DNA from: JAICJC01 sp963757605
GTDB taxonomy: Bacteria > Actinomycetota > Thermoleophilia > Gaiellales > JAICJC01
Assembly (NCBI GenBank): GCA_963757605.1
Contig: CAVWSF010000001.1
Span: 248,001-312,000 of the forward strand
Reading direction: 5' to 3'
DNA: 64,000 bases
The position numbers were made by a program, and so were the translations under genes. Below, piece by piece: positions 1 to 7,912 of the stretch. Position 1 is the stretch's first letter. Every line of letters begins with the position of its first letter. The notes beneath the pieces were generated by a model that saw only the letters and a program-made list of their open reading frames with translations, did no database searches and had not been told where the DNA came from.

Positions 1-60
1 GATCGCCTGAAGCGCCGCCAGATGGCGCAGCTCCACCCCGAGCCAGCTATCAGATTCCAT
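1..60 (-). CDS. LysR-family transcriptional regulator, N-terminal fragment (runs off window)
   Basis: The first 60 bases read leftward as 20 codons, starting with ATG at 60 and open to the window edge. The peptide contains VELRHLAALQAI, which matches how the winged helix-turn-helix of LysR regulators usually begins (ELRHL.AF..I). A GTG nine codons into the frame gives an exact ELRHL start, so the true start is uncertain. It reads away from the liv operon and is too short for any statement about ligand or targets. The LysR call rests on about a dozen residues. Confidence 0.5.
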   Translation of the reverse strand, partial: MESDSWLGVELRHLAALQAI

Positions 61-120
61 AATCAATTCGAATACTAACCCGATTTGAACTTATCGGGCA
101 AGCTGCCGATGATACGGGGT

Positions 121-243
121 ATGGGAATCCTCCTCGTCATCCTCATGATCGTCGTGGTCGGGCCGCTCGCACTCGTGTTCGGCGCCGACTCGCGTGACAC
201 CAGCCGCCGCTCGCGCAGTTGGTGGCCCGCCGCTCCGCGGTAG
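121..243 (+). CDS. Small single-pass membrane protein, 40 residues
   Basis: This short frame encodes a hydrophobic helix of about 20 residues (ILLVILMIVVVGPLALVF) followed by an Arg/Ser-rich tail ending WWPAAPR. Its stop lies one base from the convergent livF stop. An in-frame ATG at 109 would add MIRG; neither start has a strong ribosome site. Tiny proteins of this build (hydrophobic stretch, GPLAL-type turn, acidic then basic tail) recur in high-GC actinobacteria, but I know of no function. It is likely an N-in, one-helix protein. Existence is inferred from composition and fit between genes only. Confidence 0.45.
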   Translation: MGILLVILMIVVVGPLALVFGADSRDTSRRSRSWWPAAPR

Positions 244-244
244 G

Positions 245-973
245 TCAGATCTCGCCCAGGTAGGCCTTGCGCACCTGCTCGTTCCTGCGCAGGGCCTCGG
301 CCGTGTCGTGCAGAGCGACGTGGCCCGTCTCGAGGACGTAGCCGCGGTTCGCGACGGCCAGGGCGATCAGGGCGTTCTGCTCGACGAGCAGGATCGACGT
401 GCCCTGGTTGTTGATCTCGCGGACGATGTCGAAGATCCGCTCCACCAGGATCGGCGCCAGGCCGAGCGAGGGCTCGTCGAGCATGAGGAGCTTCGGCTGG
501 GCCATGAGCGCGCGGCCGATCGCGCACATCTGCTGCTCGCCGCCCGAGAGCGTGCCCGCCTTCTGCATCCGCCGCTCCTGCAGGCGTGGGAAGAGCTCGT
601 AGACCCGCGCGATGTCCGCCTCGATACCGGCCTTGTCGGAGCGCTGGAACGCTCCCATCTCGAGGTTCTCGCGCACGCTCATCCGCGAGAACAGGCGCCG
701 ACCCTCGGGTGACTGGCTGATGCCCATCTTGACGATGTCGTGCGGGCGGCGGCCGACGATGTCCTGGCCCTTGAAGACGATCCGGCCCCGCTTGGGGCGG
801 TTGATCCCCTGGATCGAGCGCAGCGTCGTTGACTTGCCGGCGCCGTTGGCGCCGATCAGCGTCACGACCTCGCCCTCGTTGACCGTGAGCGAGATGCCCT
901 TGATCGCCTCGATGGTGCCGTAGAACGTGTGGACGTCCTCGAGCTCGAGCAGGACACGGCCGTTGTCAGCCAC
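245..973 (-). CDS. livF: Branched-chain amino acid ABC transporter, ATP-binding protein LivF
   Basis: This 242-residue ATPase is one of the two nucleotide-binding subunits of a high-affinity branched-chain amino acid (or amide/urea-type) importer at the inner face of the membrane. It shows Walker A GANGAGKST, the ABC signature LSGGEQQ and Walker B LLMLDEPS followed by LGLAP, which is characteristic of LivF. Length is normal for the family. It is the last gene of a five-gene leftward operon and its start overlaps the livG end by 8 bases, suggesting coupled translation. Substrate cannot be told from this subunit. Confidence 0.93.
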   Translation of the reverse strand: MADNGRVLLELEDVHTFYGTIEAIKGISLTVNEGEVVTLIGANGAGKSTTLRSIQGINRPKRGRIVFKGQDIVGRRPHDIVKMGISQSPEGRRLFSRMSVRENLEMGAFQRSDKAGIEADIARVYELFPRLQERRMQKAGTLSGGEQQMCAIGRALMAQPKLLMLDEPSLGLAPILVERIFDIVREINNQGTSILLVEQNALIALAVANRGYVLETGHVALHDTAEALRRNEQVRKAYLGEI

Positions 974-1781
974 CGCGTGGATCCTCCTCGCCGCCGCCGT
1001 CCGCGGTTGCCGCGGAGCCCAGATAGGCCTCGATGACGCGGTCGTTCTTCTGGATCTCGCCCGGAGTCCCCTCGGCGATCTTCTCGCCGTGGTCGAGCAC
1101 CGTGACCCGCTCCGAGATCCCCATGACCACCTTCATGTCGTGCTCGATCATGAGGATCGAGAGCCCGCGCTCGTCGCGCATCCGGCCTACGAAGGCCGTG
1201 AACTCGGCGCTCTCCTGGGGATTCATGCCCGCGGTCGGCTCGTCGAGGAGCACGAGCTTCGGCTCGGTGCCGAGCGCCCGGGCCACCTCGAGGCGGCGCT
1301 GGTCGCCGTACGAGAGGTTCATGGCGTACGTGTACTCGGCCTCGCGTGGAAGCCCGCAATAGCGCAGGAGCTCGCGCGCCCGGTCGGCGGCCGCCTGCTC
1401 CTCGCGCCGCAATCCAGGCGTCCGCAGTATCGACTTCAAGATGCCGCCGTTCAGGCGCCCGTGCATGCCCACGAGCACGTTCTCGAGGCCCGTCATCGTC
1501 GGGAAGAGGCGGATGTTCTGGAACGTCCGCCCGACGCCCAACTGCGTCACGGCGTGGGGCGGCAGGCCGACCACCTCGTGGCCGTCGAACATCACCTCCC
1601 CGCTCGTCGGCGTGTACACGCCGGTGAGCATGTTGAAGAACGTCGTCTTCCCGGCGCCGTTGGGGCCGATCAGGCTCACGATTCCACCTTGCGGTACGGC
1701 GAAGTCGATGTCGGAAACCGCCACGAGGCCGCCGAACTCCTTGCGCACCGCTCGCGCGGTCAGGATGTCGTCCGCCATCAC
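966..1781 (-). CDS. livG: Branched-chain amino acid ABC transporter, ATP-binding protein LivG
   Basis: This is the second ATPase subunit of the same importer, about 271 residues. Walker A is GPNGAGKTT, the signature region reads LSYGDQRRLE, and Walker B is LVLLDEPTAGMNP; the AGMNP continuation is typical of LivG. The first codon is either GTG at 1781 (overlapping the livM stop as GTGA) or ATG at 1778 (sharing one base with that stop), so only one residue is in doubt. The C-terminal tail (after about residue 255) is rich in Gly, Glu and Arg. It forms a heterodimer with LivF. Confidence 0.93.
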   Translation of the reverse strand: MMADDILTARAVRKEFGGLVAVSDIDFAVPQGGIVSLIGPNGAGKTTFFNMLTGVYTPTSGEVMFDGHEVVGLPPHAVTQLGVGRTFQNIRLFPTMTGLENVLVGMHGRLNGGILKSILRTPGLRREEQAAADRARELLRYCGLPREAEYTYAMNLSYGDQRRLEVARALGTEPKLVLLDEPTAGMNPQESAEFTAFVGRMRDERGLSILMIEHDMKVVMGISERVTVLDHGEKIAEGTPGEIQKNDRVIEAYLGSAATADGGGEEDPRGG

Positions 1782-2998
1782 GCCTCAGCGTCGTAGAGCG
1801 ATCCGCCCTCGACGCCGGCCTCCAGCTCGATCTGCCTTCGTGCGGTGGGTATCAGCCCCTGCGGCCGGACGAGCATCATCACCACGATGATGATGCCGAA
1901 GATGCCGAACGTGTACTGGGGGATGTTGAAGCTCGTCCCCGCGGCGCTGTTCAGGTTGTTGCCGACCGCCTCGAGGCCCTGGTAGTTCAGGTACGAGAGC
2001 ACGGCGCCACCCAGGCACACGCCCCACACGTTCCCCATGCCGCCCAGGATAACCATGCACAGCACCGCGATCGAGATGTTGAGCGAGAAGTCCTGCGGGA
2101 ACGTGGAGCTCTTGAAGATCGCGTAGAAGCACCCCGCCATGCCGCCGAAGAACGCGCCGATGGCGTACGCCCACGTCTTCGTCCGCATCAGGGGCACCCC
2201 CATCGCCGACGCGGCGATCTCGTCCTCGCGGATCGCCACCCAGGCCCGGCCGAGACGCGAGTCGCGAAGGCGGACGCAGCAGAACAGCGTGAAGACCACC
2301 ATGGCGAGCCCGGTCCAGTAGTAGTAGTCGGCCGAGTTGATCTCGAGCCGGTAGCTGGCGGGCAGGAACGAGACGGTGTTGTGAATCGAGACCCCGAACC
2401 CGAGCGAGTCGATTGGTGTCAGGCCGTTCGGACCGTTGGTGACGTTGTGGCCGAACCAGTCGTCGCCGTTGTTCACGGCCTGCGGGATGATCTCGCCGAA
2501 GCCGAGTGTCACGATCGCCAGGTAGTCGCCCCGCAAACGCAGCGTCGGGAGGCCGATGATGATCCCGAGGATCATGGCGAACACCGCGCCGACGACAAGG
2601 AGCAGCCAGATGTTGAAATGCAGGCCGGGCAGCACCGGATTCACGCCGACGGACAGGAAGTGGACATCCCTGGGCGCGAACTGAAGCGTGGCGAACCATC
2701 CGGCGATGTACGCCCCGGCGGCGTAGAACGCGACGTAACCCAGGTCGAGCAGCCCGGCATAGCCGACGACGACGTTCAGCCCGAGGGCCATCGTGACATA
2801 GACGCACATCACGACCATCGTCGGCACGGTGGGCGCCAGCTGTCCACTCGTGCCGCCGCCCAGGGCGTCGAACAGGTCGCGGTAGTAGTTCGGATAGAGC
2901 GCGACGAGGACGAGCACCGTGACGGGCAGCGCGAGCGTGCGCACCCGCTTGGGGAGCCGCGCCCAGGCGTCGCCCACGGGTCCGGTTCGGCCGCTCAT
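1778..2998 (-). CDS. livM: Branched-chain amino acid ABC transporter permease LivM
   Basis: Integral membrane permease subunit with around ten hydrophobic segments and the conserved loop LRGDYLAIVTLGFGEII, a hallmark of LivM. I start it at ATG 2998 (MSGRTGPVG), 406 residues, because this makes a four-base ATGA overlap with the livH stop. The open frame extends further upstream but would run over livH. The first ~25 residues are cytoplasmic and basic, before the first helix. With LivH it makes the transmembrane channel that receives substrate from LivK. Confidence 0.92.
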   Translation of the reverse strand: MSGRTGPVGDAWARLPKRVRTLALPVTVLVLVALYPNYYRDLFDALGGGTSGQLAPTVPTMVVMCVYVTMALGLNVVVGYAGLLDLGYVAFYAAGAYIAGWFATLQFAPRDVHFLSVGVNPVLPGLHFNIWLLLVVGAVFAMILGIIIGLPTLRLRGDYLAIVTLGFGEIIPQAVNNGDDWFGHNVTNGPNGLTPIDSLGFGVSIHNTVSFLPASYRLEINSADYYYWTGLAMVVFTLFCCVRLRDSRLGRAWVAIREDEIAASAMGVPLMRTKTWAYAIGAFFGGMAGCFYAIFKSSTFPQDFSLNISIAVLCMVILGGMGNVWGVCLGGAVLSYLNYQGLEAVGNNLNSAAGTSFNIPQYTFGIFGIIIVVMMLVRPQGLIPTARRQIELEAGVEGGSLYDAEA

Positions 2999-4065
2999 GC
3001 GCGGTCGGGGACCTCCTCGCCGAGGAGGCCCTGCGGCCGGAACACGAGCACGAGGATCAGGATCGAGAAGATCAGCGACTGCGTCCAGCTCGATCCCGGC
3101 GTGTGCCACGAGAGACCCTCGTTGAACGCTTGGATGAGGCCGATCAGGATCGCCCCGAGCGCCGCTCCGGTCAGGTTCCCGATTCCTCCGAGGACCGCCG
3201 CCGTGAAGGCAAACAGCCCGAGCTGGAAGCCGAGGTCATACCGCGTCGAGGTCTGATACATCACGAACAGGACTCCGGCGGCCCCGGCCAGGGAGCCGCC
3301 GAGCGCGAACGTGAAGGCGATCGTGCGGTCGACGTCGATGCCCATCATCCGGCTCGCGTCCATGTCCTGGGCGACCGCGCGCATCGCCTTGCCCTGCCGG
3401 GTCGAGCGGACGAGATAGCTGAGCGCGACCATGACGGGGATCGTGATGAGCACGATCAGGAGCGACTTCTGCGTGTACGCGACGCCGCCGATGCTGAAGA
3501 GCGCTTTCGTCGGGAAGATGTCCCCGCCAAGTGGCTGCTCGATGAAGCCGTACACGAGCGCGCCCGCGTTCTGGAGGATGAAGCTCATGCCGATGGCCGT
3601 GATCAGCGGCGCCAACTTGGGCGCGTTTCGAAGCGGCCGGTAGGCGACCCGCTCGATGGCGACGTTCAGCGTGCCGCAAAACGCCATGCACGCGATCATC
3701 GTCACCAGGATGAGCGGCGCGGTTACGTACCATGCCTGGCTGCCGTCGAGCCCGAGCCAGTGCACCGAGACCGTGACGGCGACCATCGACCCCCACATGA
3801 AGACGTCGCCGTGGGCGAAGTTGATGAGCTCGATGATGCCGTAGACGAGCGTGTAGCCCAGCGCGACGAGGGCGTAGATGCACCCCAGGGTGATGCCGAG
3901 CAGGAACACGCTCACGAACTGCTTGGGCGCGTTGATGAAGTTGCCGACGACCCATACCACGAACAGGCCGACCACGACCCACGTGAGGACGCGGTTGATC
4001 TGTTGCGAGAAGCGGGGGAGCGCCGCGAGGACCGGCCGCCGGCTGGTGCCGGACTCGGCCGTCAT
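2995..4065 (-). CDS. livH: Branched-chain amino acid ABC transporter permease LivH
   Basis: This 356-residue polytopic permease pairs with LivM. After a cytoplasmic N-terminus and one extra helix (about residues 25-45), the typical LivH core appears: LVALGYTLVYGIIELINFAHGD, then the ERVAYRPLR loop and the C-terminal stretch AVLGGIGNLTGAALGA. It follows livK by 22 bases and overlaps livM by 4. It is about 50 residues longer than many LivH proteins, all at the N-terminus, where an additional membrane segment seems to have been added. Confidence 0.92.
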   Translation of the reverse strand: MTAESGTSRRPVLAALPRFSQQINRVLTWVVVGLFVVWVVGNFINAPKQFVSVFLLGITLGCIYALVALGYTLVYGIIELINFAHGDVFMWGSMVAVTVSVHWLGLDGSQAWYVTAPLILVTMIACMAFCGTLNVAIERVAYRPLRNAPKLAPLITAIGMSFILQNAGALVYGFIEQPLGGDIFPTKALFSIGGVAYTQKSLLIVLITIPVMVALSYLVRSTRQGKAMRAVAQDMDASRMMGIDVDRTIAFTFALGGSLAGAAGVLFVMYQTSTRYDLGFQLGLFAFTAAVLGGIGNLTGAALGAILIGLIQAFNEGLSWHTPGSSWTQSLIFSILILVLVFRPQGLLGEEVPDRA

Positions 4066-4087
4066 CGCAGCGCTCCCCCGAGGTTGC

Positions 4088-5431
4088 TCATTGATCCGGG
4101 AAGGTCTCCACGAGATCCGACGGAGGCGTCAGGACCTTGTACGTGACGAGCTTGCCGTTCTTCGCAACGTCAATCGTCATCGAGCCCTGGTCGGTATCGC
4201 CGTGGTCGTTGATCGAGAACGAGCCGAGCACGCTGTCGGTGATCTGCGCTCCGAACAGGTTCTTCGCGACGCTGGCCCGAGTGCCGTCCGACGCCTCGAT
4301 GGCCTTGAGCAGAACCTGCGCAGCGGCGGCGGCATACGGCGTGTACGGGTCGATGAAGTCGGGGTTGTACTTGGTCTGGAAGTCCGACACGAAGCTTGCG
4401 CCGGCTCCCGTCAGCTGATCGGTCGGCACACCCGCGACAGATGCGTACAGACCCTCAGACGCCTTGCCGGCGTCGGTGAGCGTCTGCGAGGTCGTAAAGC
4501 CGTCCGGCAGGAGCAGCTTCACCTTGGTGTTGTCACCGAGCACCGCGACCTTGTCCTTGATCAACTGGCCGCCGTTCTCGCAGACGAGGCCGCCGACCAT
4601 GATGGCGTCGGGGTGCTTCGCAGCGATGCCCTGGAACAGGGCCTGGTAGTTGGTGCCGGTCTTCGTGTTGTAGGCCGAGTTGCCAAGCACCTTGAGGCCG
4701 AGCTTCTTGGCGGCGTCCTCGAAGTAGGTCGCCACGCCGGCACCGTAGGCCTGCTTGTCGTTCAGGATGTAGACCGACTTGACGCCGAGGCCCTGTGCGG
4801 TCTGGGCGAGCGCCGGGCCCTGGAAGTTGTCCGGGGCGACGACGCGCGCGTAGCTGCGCGTGCCGGTCGGGAAGTACTTGCTCGGCTCTGCCGGGACCTT
4901 GGTGCCCTGGGTCAGGCCGGGCCACGTGTTGGCGGGGCTCACCATGGCAATCGGCCCGGGCTGTGCCTGGTTCAACACCGGAGCCTCGAGCTCCGCGCAA
5001 CCGGAGTTGAACGTGCCCACGTTCCCGATCACCGAGGGATCCTGCGCAAAGGCATTGGCGTTGGCCGAGCACGTCGTCGAATCCCAAGTGCCCGCCTGCG
5101 GCGTGGAGTCGTCGCACGGCTGGAAGGCAAGCGTGTACTTCCCAGCCTTCCAGTTGTTCTGCTCCAGCACCAGCTCGATCGCCTGGTTCATCTGCGTCGT
5201 CTGGTGTGACGAGGATCCGTTGAGCGGCAGGTCCGACACGATCAGGAGTTGGCCGTCCGGATTGACGACGGACTTGCACGTGGAGGAGTTCACAGGCGTC
5301 GCTGCGTTGCCTCCACCGCCCGTGCCGCCACCGTTGTTGTCGCTGCTCGACCCGCTTCCGCAGGCCGCGGCGGTGGCCAGTACGAGGACCGCGGCCATCG
5401 CCCAGAGAGCGCGGCCAGGTACACGTCTCAT
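4088..5431 (-). CDS. livK: Branched-chain amino acid ABC transporter substrate-binding lipoprotein LivK
   Basis: Extracytoplasmic solute receptor of the importer, 447 residues from the ATG at 5431. That start is preceded by a strong GGGAGGAG ribosome site; a longer frame from 5464 lacks one. The N-terminus MRRVPGRALWAMAAVLVLATAAAC is a lipoprotein signal ending in a lipobox Cys, then a Ser/Gly/Asn-rich tether, then a periplasmic-binding-protein type I fold (peripla_BP_6), with DLPLNGSSS early and VYILNDKQAYGAG mid-protein. It is the first gene of the liv operon. The ligand may be a branched-chain amino acid, another amino acid or an amide; sequence alone does not decide. Confidence 0.92.
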   Translation of the reverse strand: MRRVPGRALWAMAAVLVLATAAACGSGSSSDNNGGGTGGGGNAATPVNSSTCKSVVNPDGQLLIVSDLPLNGSSSHQTTQMNQAIELVLEQNNWKAGKYTLAFQPCDDSTPQAGTWDSTTCSANANAFAQDPSVIGNVGTFNSGCAELEAPVLNQAQPGPIAMVSPANTWPGLTQGTKVPAEPSKYFPTGTRSYARVVAPDNFQGPALAQTAQGLGVKSVYILNDKQAYGAGVATYFEDAAKKLGLKVLGNSAYNTKTGTNYQALFQGIAAKHPDAIMVGGLVCENGGQLIKDKVAVLGDNTKVKLLLPDGFTTSQTLTDAGKASEGLYASVAGVPTDQLTGAGASFVSDFQTKYNPDFIDPYTPYAAAAAQVLLKAIEASDGTRASVAKNLFGAQITDSVLGSFSINDHGDTDQGSMTIDVAKNGKLVTYKVLTPPSDLVETFPDQ

Positions 5432-5501
5432 CTGTTCTCCTCCCACTTCGGGTTGGCGTTTCACGTCGGTGACGGCGTTCGCCGCCCGACGTGCGACGGT
5501 C

Positions 5502-5530
5502 TATCTACCATCCCCGGCGGATGAGCACAA
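5502..5530 (-). promoter_or_regulatory. Candidate promoter for the liv operon
   Basis: Read on the minus strand, TTGTGC (5530-5525) and TAGATA (5507-5502) are separated by 17 bases and lie about 70 bases before the livK start. Both hexamers match the sigma-70 consensus only partly, so this is a weak proposal. It overlaps the start of the divergent lipoprotein gene. Confidence 0.3.
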
Positions 5531-6144
5531 GGGTTTCAGCCCACCGGGGAGATGCGACGGCACGTCGAAAACGTCGCGGCGCAATGCTACTCCTCGCGGT
5601 CGTCGTTGTGGTGTTCGCGGCTTGTGGATCCTCCAAGGAGGCATCGGGATCCAAGCCCAAGCCGAACGTCTGCCCCAAGGCCTGGGCGGCCTCGTGGCAG
5701 ACCTGGGCCGACCGGGTCGGCATGCCGATTTACTGTCCCAGCTGGCTTCCGAGCCCGATCGACGGCGTGATCCACGGCCAGTGGAACACCGCCCGCGTGG
5801 CCGACAAGCAGTGGCAGCTGGGCTACGCGTGGCTCGAGCAGGGCCAGCTCGTCCACGTGGTCTTCGAGGGCTACCCGCCCGGCACGTTCCCGCCGATGTG
5901 CGAGGGCCAACCGTGCTTCGGCGGGCGCGAGTCCAAGACCGAGCAGGTCGCCGGCCGCACGGTCACGTGGTATGACCACAACCTCGCGTCCCATACCGGA
6001 CACATCGCGGCCATCTTCCACTCGCTGGGGAACATCTACGTGATCTCGATCCATGTCGCCACGCCGGTCTCGACCGCCGCCGACGCAAAGTCCGACCTGC
6101 GCCACATCATCCGCTCGCTCGCGCCCGTGCAGCCCGAGAGTTGA
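5521..6144 (+). CDS. Hypothetical lipoprotein
   Basis: About 207 residues from ATG 5521. A basic n-region (RRKRRG) precedes a hydrophobic core LLLAVVVVVFAAC whose last Cys fits a lipobox, so the product is probably anchored outside the membrane. The mature part begins with SSKEASGSKPKPN and continues as a compact globular domain with four further Cys (CP, YCPSW, MCEGQPCF), so disulfides are possible. No family recognised. It is divergent from livK (about 90 bases between starts) and stops two bases before the next gene, so the two are probably one transcript. A later ATG at 5584 could also start it. Confidence 0.7.
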   Translation: MSTRVSAHRGDATARRKRRGAMLLLAVVVVVFAACGSSKEASGSKPKPNVCPKAWAASWQTWADRVGMPIYCPSWLPSPIDGVIHGQWNTARVADKQWQLGYAWLEQGQLVHVVFEGYPPGTFPPMCEGQPCFGGRESKTEQVAGRTVTWYDHNLASHTGHIAAIFHSLGNIYVISIHVATPVSTAADAKSDLRHIIRSLAPVQPES

Positions 6145-6146
6145 GC

Positions 6147-7241
6147 ATGCACGTCTACTGGCACGACGACGCGCTCCTGCACGACACCGGCGCGGGCATC
6201 TTCGAACACCCGCCGTCGCCGCTCGTCGAGGTGCCCGAGCTCCACCCCGAGAACGCCGAGCGCATCCGGAACGTCCGCGCCGCGCTTCGGAACGGCCCGA
6301 TCGCCGAGCGGCTCGAGTGGCACCCAGGCCGCCACGCGCTCCGCGACGAGCTCGAGATGCTGCACGCGCCCGGGTACATCGACTCCGTGCAGGCGTTCTG
6401 CGCGGCTGGCGGCGGGTACCTGACGCAGTCGACGCCCGTGGTCGAGCGGTCCTGGGACGCGGCGCTCGCGGCCGCCGGAACGGCGCTCGAGGCCACCGCG
6501 GCGGTGCTCGACGGCGAGTGCGATCTGGCCTACGCGCTCGTCCGGCCGCCCGGCCACCACGCCCAGCCCGCCCGCGCCGACGGCTACTGCCTCTTCTCGA
6601 ACGCCGCGCTGGCCGCGGAGCTGGCCCGCCGCCGCGGCGTCGAGCGGGTGGCCGTGCTCGACTGGGACGTCCACCACGGGAACGGCACGCAGGAGTGCTT
6701 CTGGCGCCGCGGCGACGTGCTCGCCGTCTCGTTCCACATGCGCCACGGGTCGTGGGGGCCGTCGCACCCGCAGACCGGCGCGCCCGACGAGGTCGGCGAG
6801 GGCGACGGCGACGGCCGGAACGTCAACGTCGAGCTTCCCGTCGGCACCGGCGACGAGGGCTACCGGCGGGCGATGGCGCGGGCGGTGGAGCCGGTCGTCG
6901 ACGCGTTCCGCCCCGAGCTGATCGTGATCGCCTGCGGGCAGGACGCAAGCCAGTTCGACCCCAACGGGCGCATGTGCGTCTCGATGGACGGGTTCCGCGA
7001 TCTCGGCGCAGCGGCACGGGCCATGGCCGACCGCCACTGCGACGGACGGCTCGTGCTCGTCCAGGAGGGCGGCTACGGGCGCACCTACTCGGGTCTCTGC
7101 ATGCACGCCACCCTCGAGGGCGTGCTCGGCACCGGGCCGCTCCTCGAGGACCCGATGGCGTACCTGCCTGACGATGTCGACCGGGCCGACGCGGCGATCG
7201 AGGCCGTTCGGGCGGCGCTCTCGCCTCACTGGCCGCTCTAG
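6147..7241 (+). CDS. Class II histone deacetylase-like / acetylpolyamine amidohydrolase family protein
   Basis: A 364-residue zinc amidohydrolase of the HDAC/acuC/AphA superfamily, predicted to remove acetyl groups from small amines or protein lysines. The active-site signatures are present: RPPGHHAQP (tandem His), DWDVHHGNGTQ (zinc Asp/His), the later zinc Asp in ACGQDASQFDP, and the closing EGGYGRTYSG with the catalytic-face Tyr. The opening with LLHDTG followed by HPENAERI is typical of the class II bacterial branch. Start is ATG 6147; a TTG at 6141 would overlap the preceding stop. The substrate is unknown; the neighbouring lipoprotein gives no hint. Confidence 0.88.
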   Translation: MHVYWHDDALLHDTGAGIFEHPPSPLVEVPELHPENAERIRNVRAALRNGPIAERLEWHPGRHALRDELEMLHAPGYIDSVQAFCAAGGGYLTQSTPVVERSWDAALAAAGTALEATAAVLDGECDLAYALVRPPGHHAQPARADGYCLFSNAALAAELARRRGVERVAVLDWDVHHGNGTQECFWRRGDVLAVSFHMRHGSWGPSHPQTGAPDEVGEGDGDGRNVNVELPVGTGDEGYRRAMARAVEPVVDAFRPELIVIACGQDASQFDPNGRMCVSMDGFRDLGAAARAMADRHCDGRLVLVQEGGYGRTYSGLCMHATLEGVLGTGPLLEDPMAYLPDDVDRADAAIEAVRAALSPHWPL

Positions 7242-7321
7242 CGACACCTCCCATCGGGCTTCACCGGTGTCTACACTCCCGTCATGCGCGTGCCCCGACA
7301 CCGGGGCGCGCCACTTCGCCC

Positions 7322-7912
7322 GTGTCGCTCGATCTCGGCCCCAGACCATGGACGTTCCTGCTCGACGAGCGCCCGCCCGCTCCCGGGCGCCTGCGGCTCG
7401 TCCAGGCGCTCGTGAACACGGTCAACCTCGAGACCGGGAAGGACGTGATCGACACGCCGCCCGGGCTGGTCGCGTGGCTCGACGAGTTCGCGCTGCTCCC
7501 GGAGGACACGCCGGTGCTCGACTCGGACGTCGCCCGGGCGCGGGAGTTGCGTGAGGCGCTGCGGCTGCTCATCCGCCGAAACGCCGAGTCCGAGATCGAC
7601 GCGGACGCGGCCGCCCAGACCGTGAGCCGGGTTGCCGCGTCGGGCCGGCTCACCGTCGAGTTCGCGCCCGACGGCACGGCCCGCCTTCGGCCGCTCGACC
7701 CGGGCGTCGACGGCTCGCTCGCGGCCGTGGCTGCCGGAGCGTTCGAGGCGATGGCGAACGGTACCTGGACGCGCCTTCGGGCCTGCATTCGCTGCCACTG
7801 GGCGAGCTATGACCGCTCGCGCAACCTGTCGTCGCGCTGGTGCTCGATGCGCTACTGCGGCAACCGCACCAAGACGCGCGCCTACCGCCGCCGCAGGGAC
7901 GCGGCGTGCTAG
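7322..7912 (+). CDS. CGNR zinc-finger protein with ABATE-like N-terminal domain (putative stress regulator)
   Basis: A 196-residue protein starting at GTG 7322. The C-terminus holds CIRCHWASYDRSRN, then SSRWCSMRYCGNR, then KTRAYRRRR: the four-Cys zinc knuckle with the CGNR box and basic tail that defines the CGNR family. The N-terminal ~140 residues (LVNTVNLETGKDVIDTP..L..WL) match the ABATE ligand-sensing domain that accompanies it. The family is thought to regulate transcription. Its end overlaps the start of the ABC permease gene by 7 bases, so it may control that exporter. A 6-bp hairpin (7292-7307) sits just upstream. Confidence 0.85.
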   Translation: MSLDLGPRPWTFLLDERPPAPGRLRLVQALVNTVNLETGKDVIDTPPGLVAWLDEFALLPEDTPVLDSDVARARELREALRLLIRRNAESEIDADAAAQTVSRVAASGRLTVEFAPDGTARLRPLDPGVDGSLAAVAAGAFEAMANGTWTRLRACIRCHWASYDRSRNLSSRWCSMRYCGNRTKTRAYRRRRDAAC

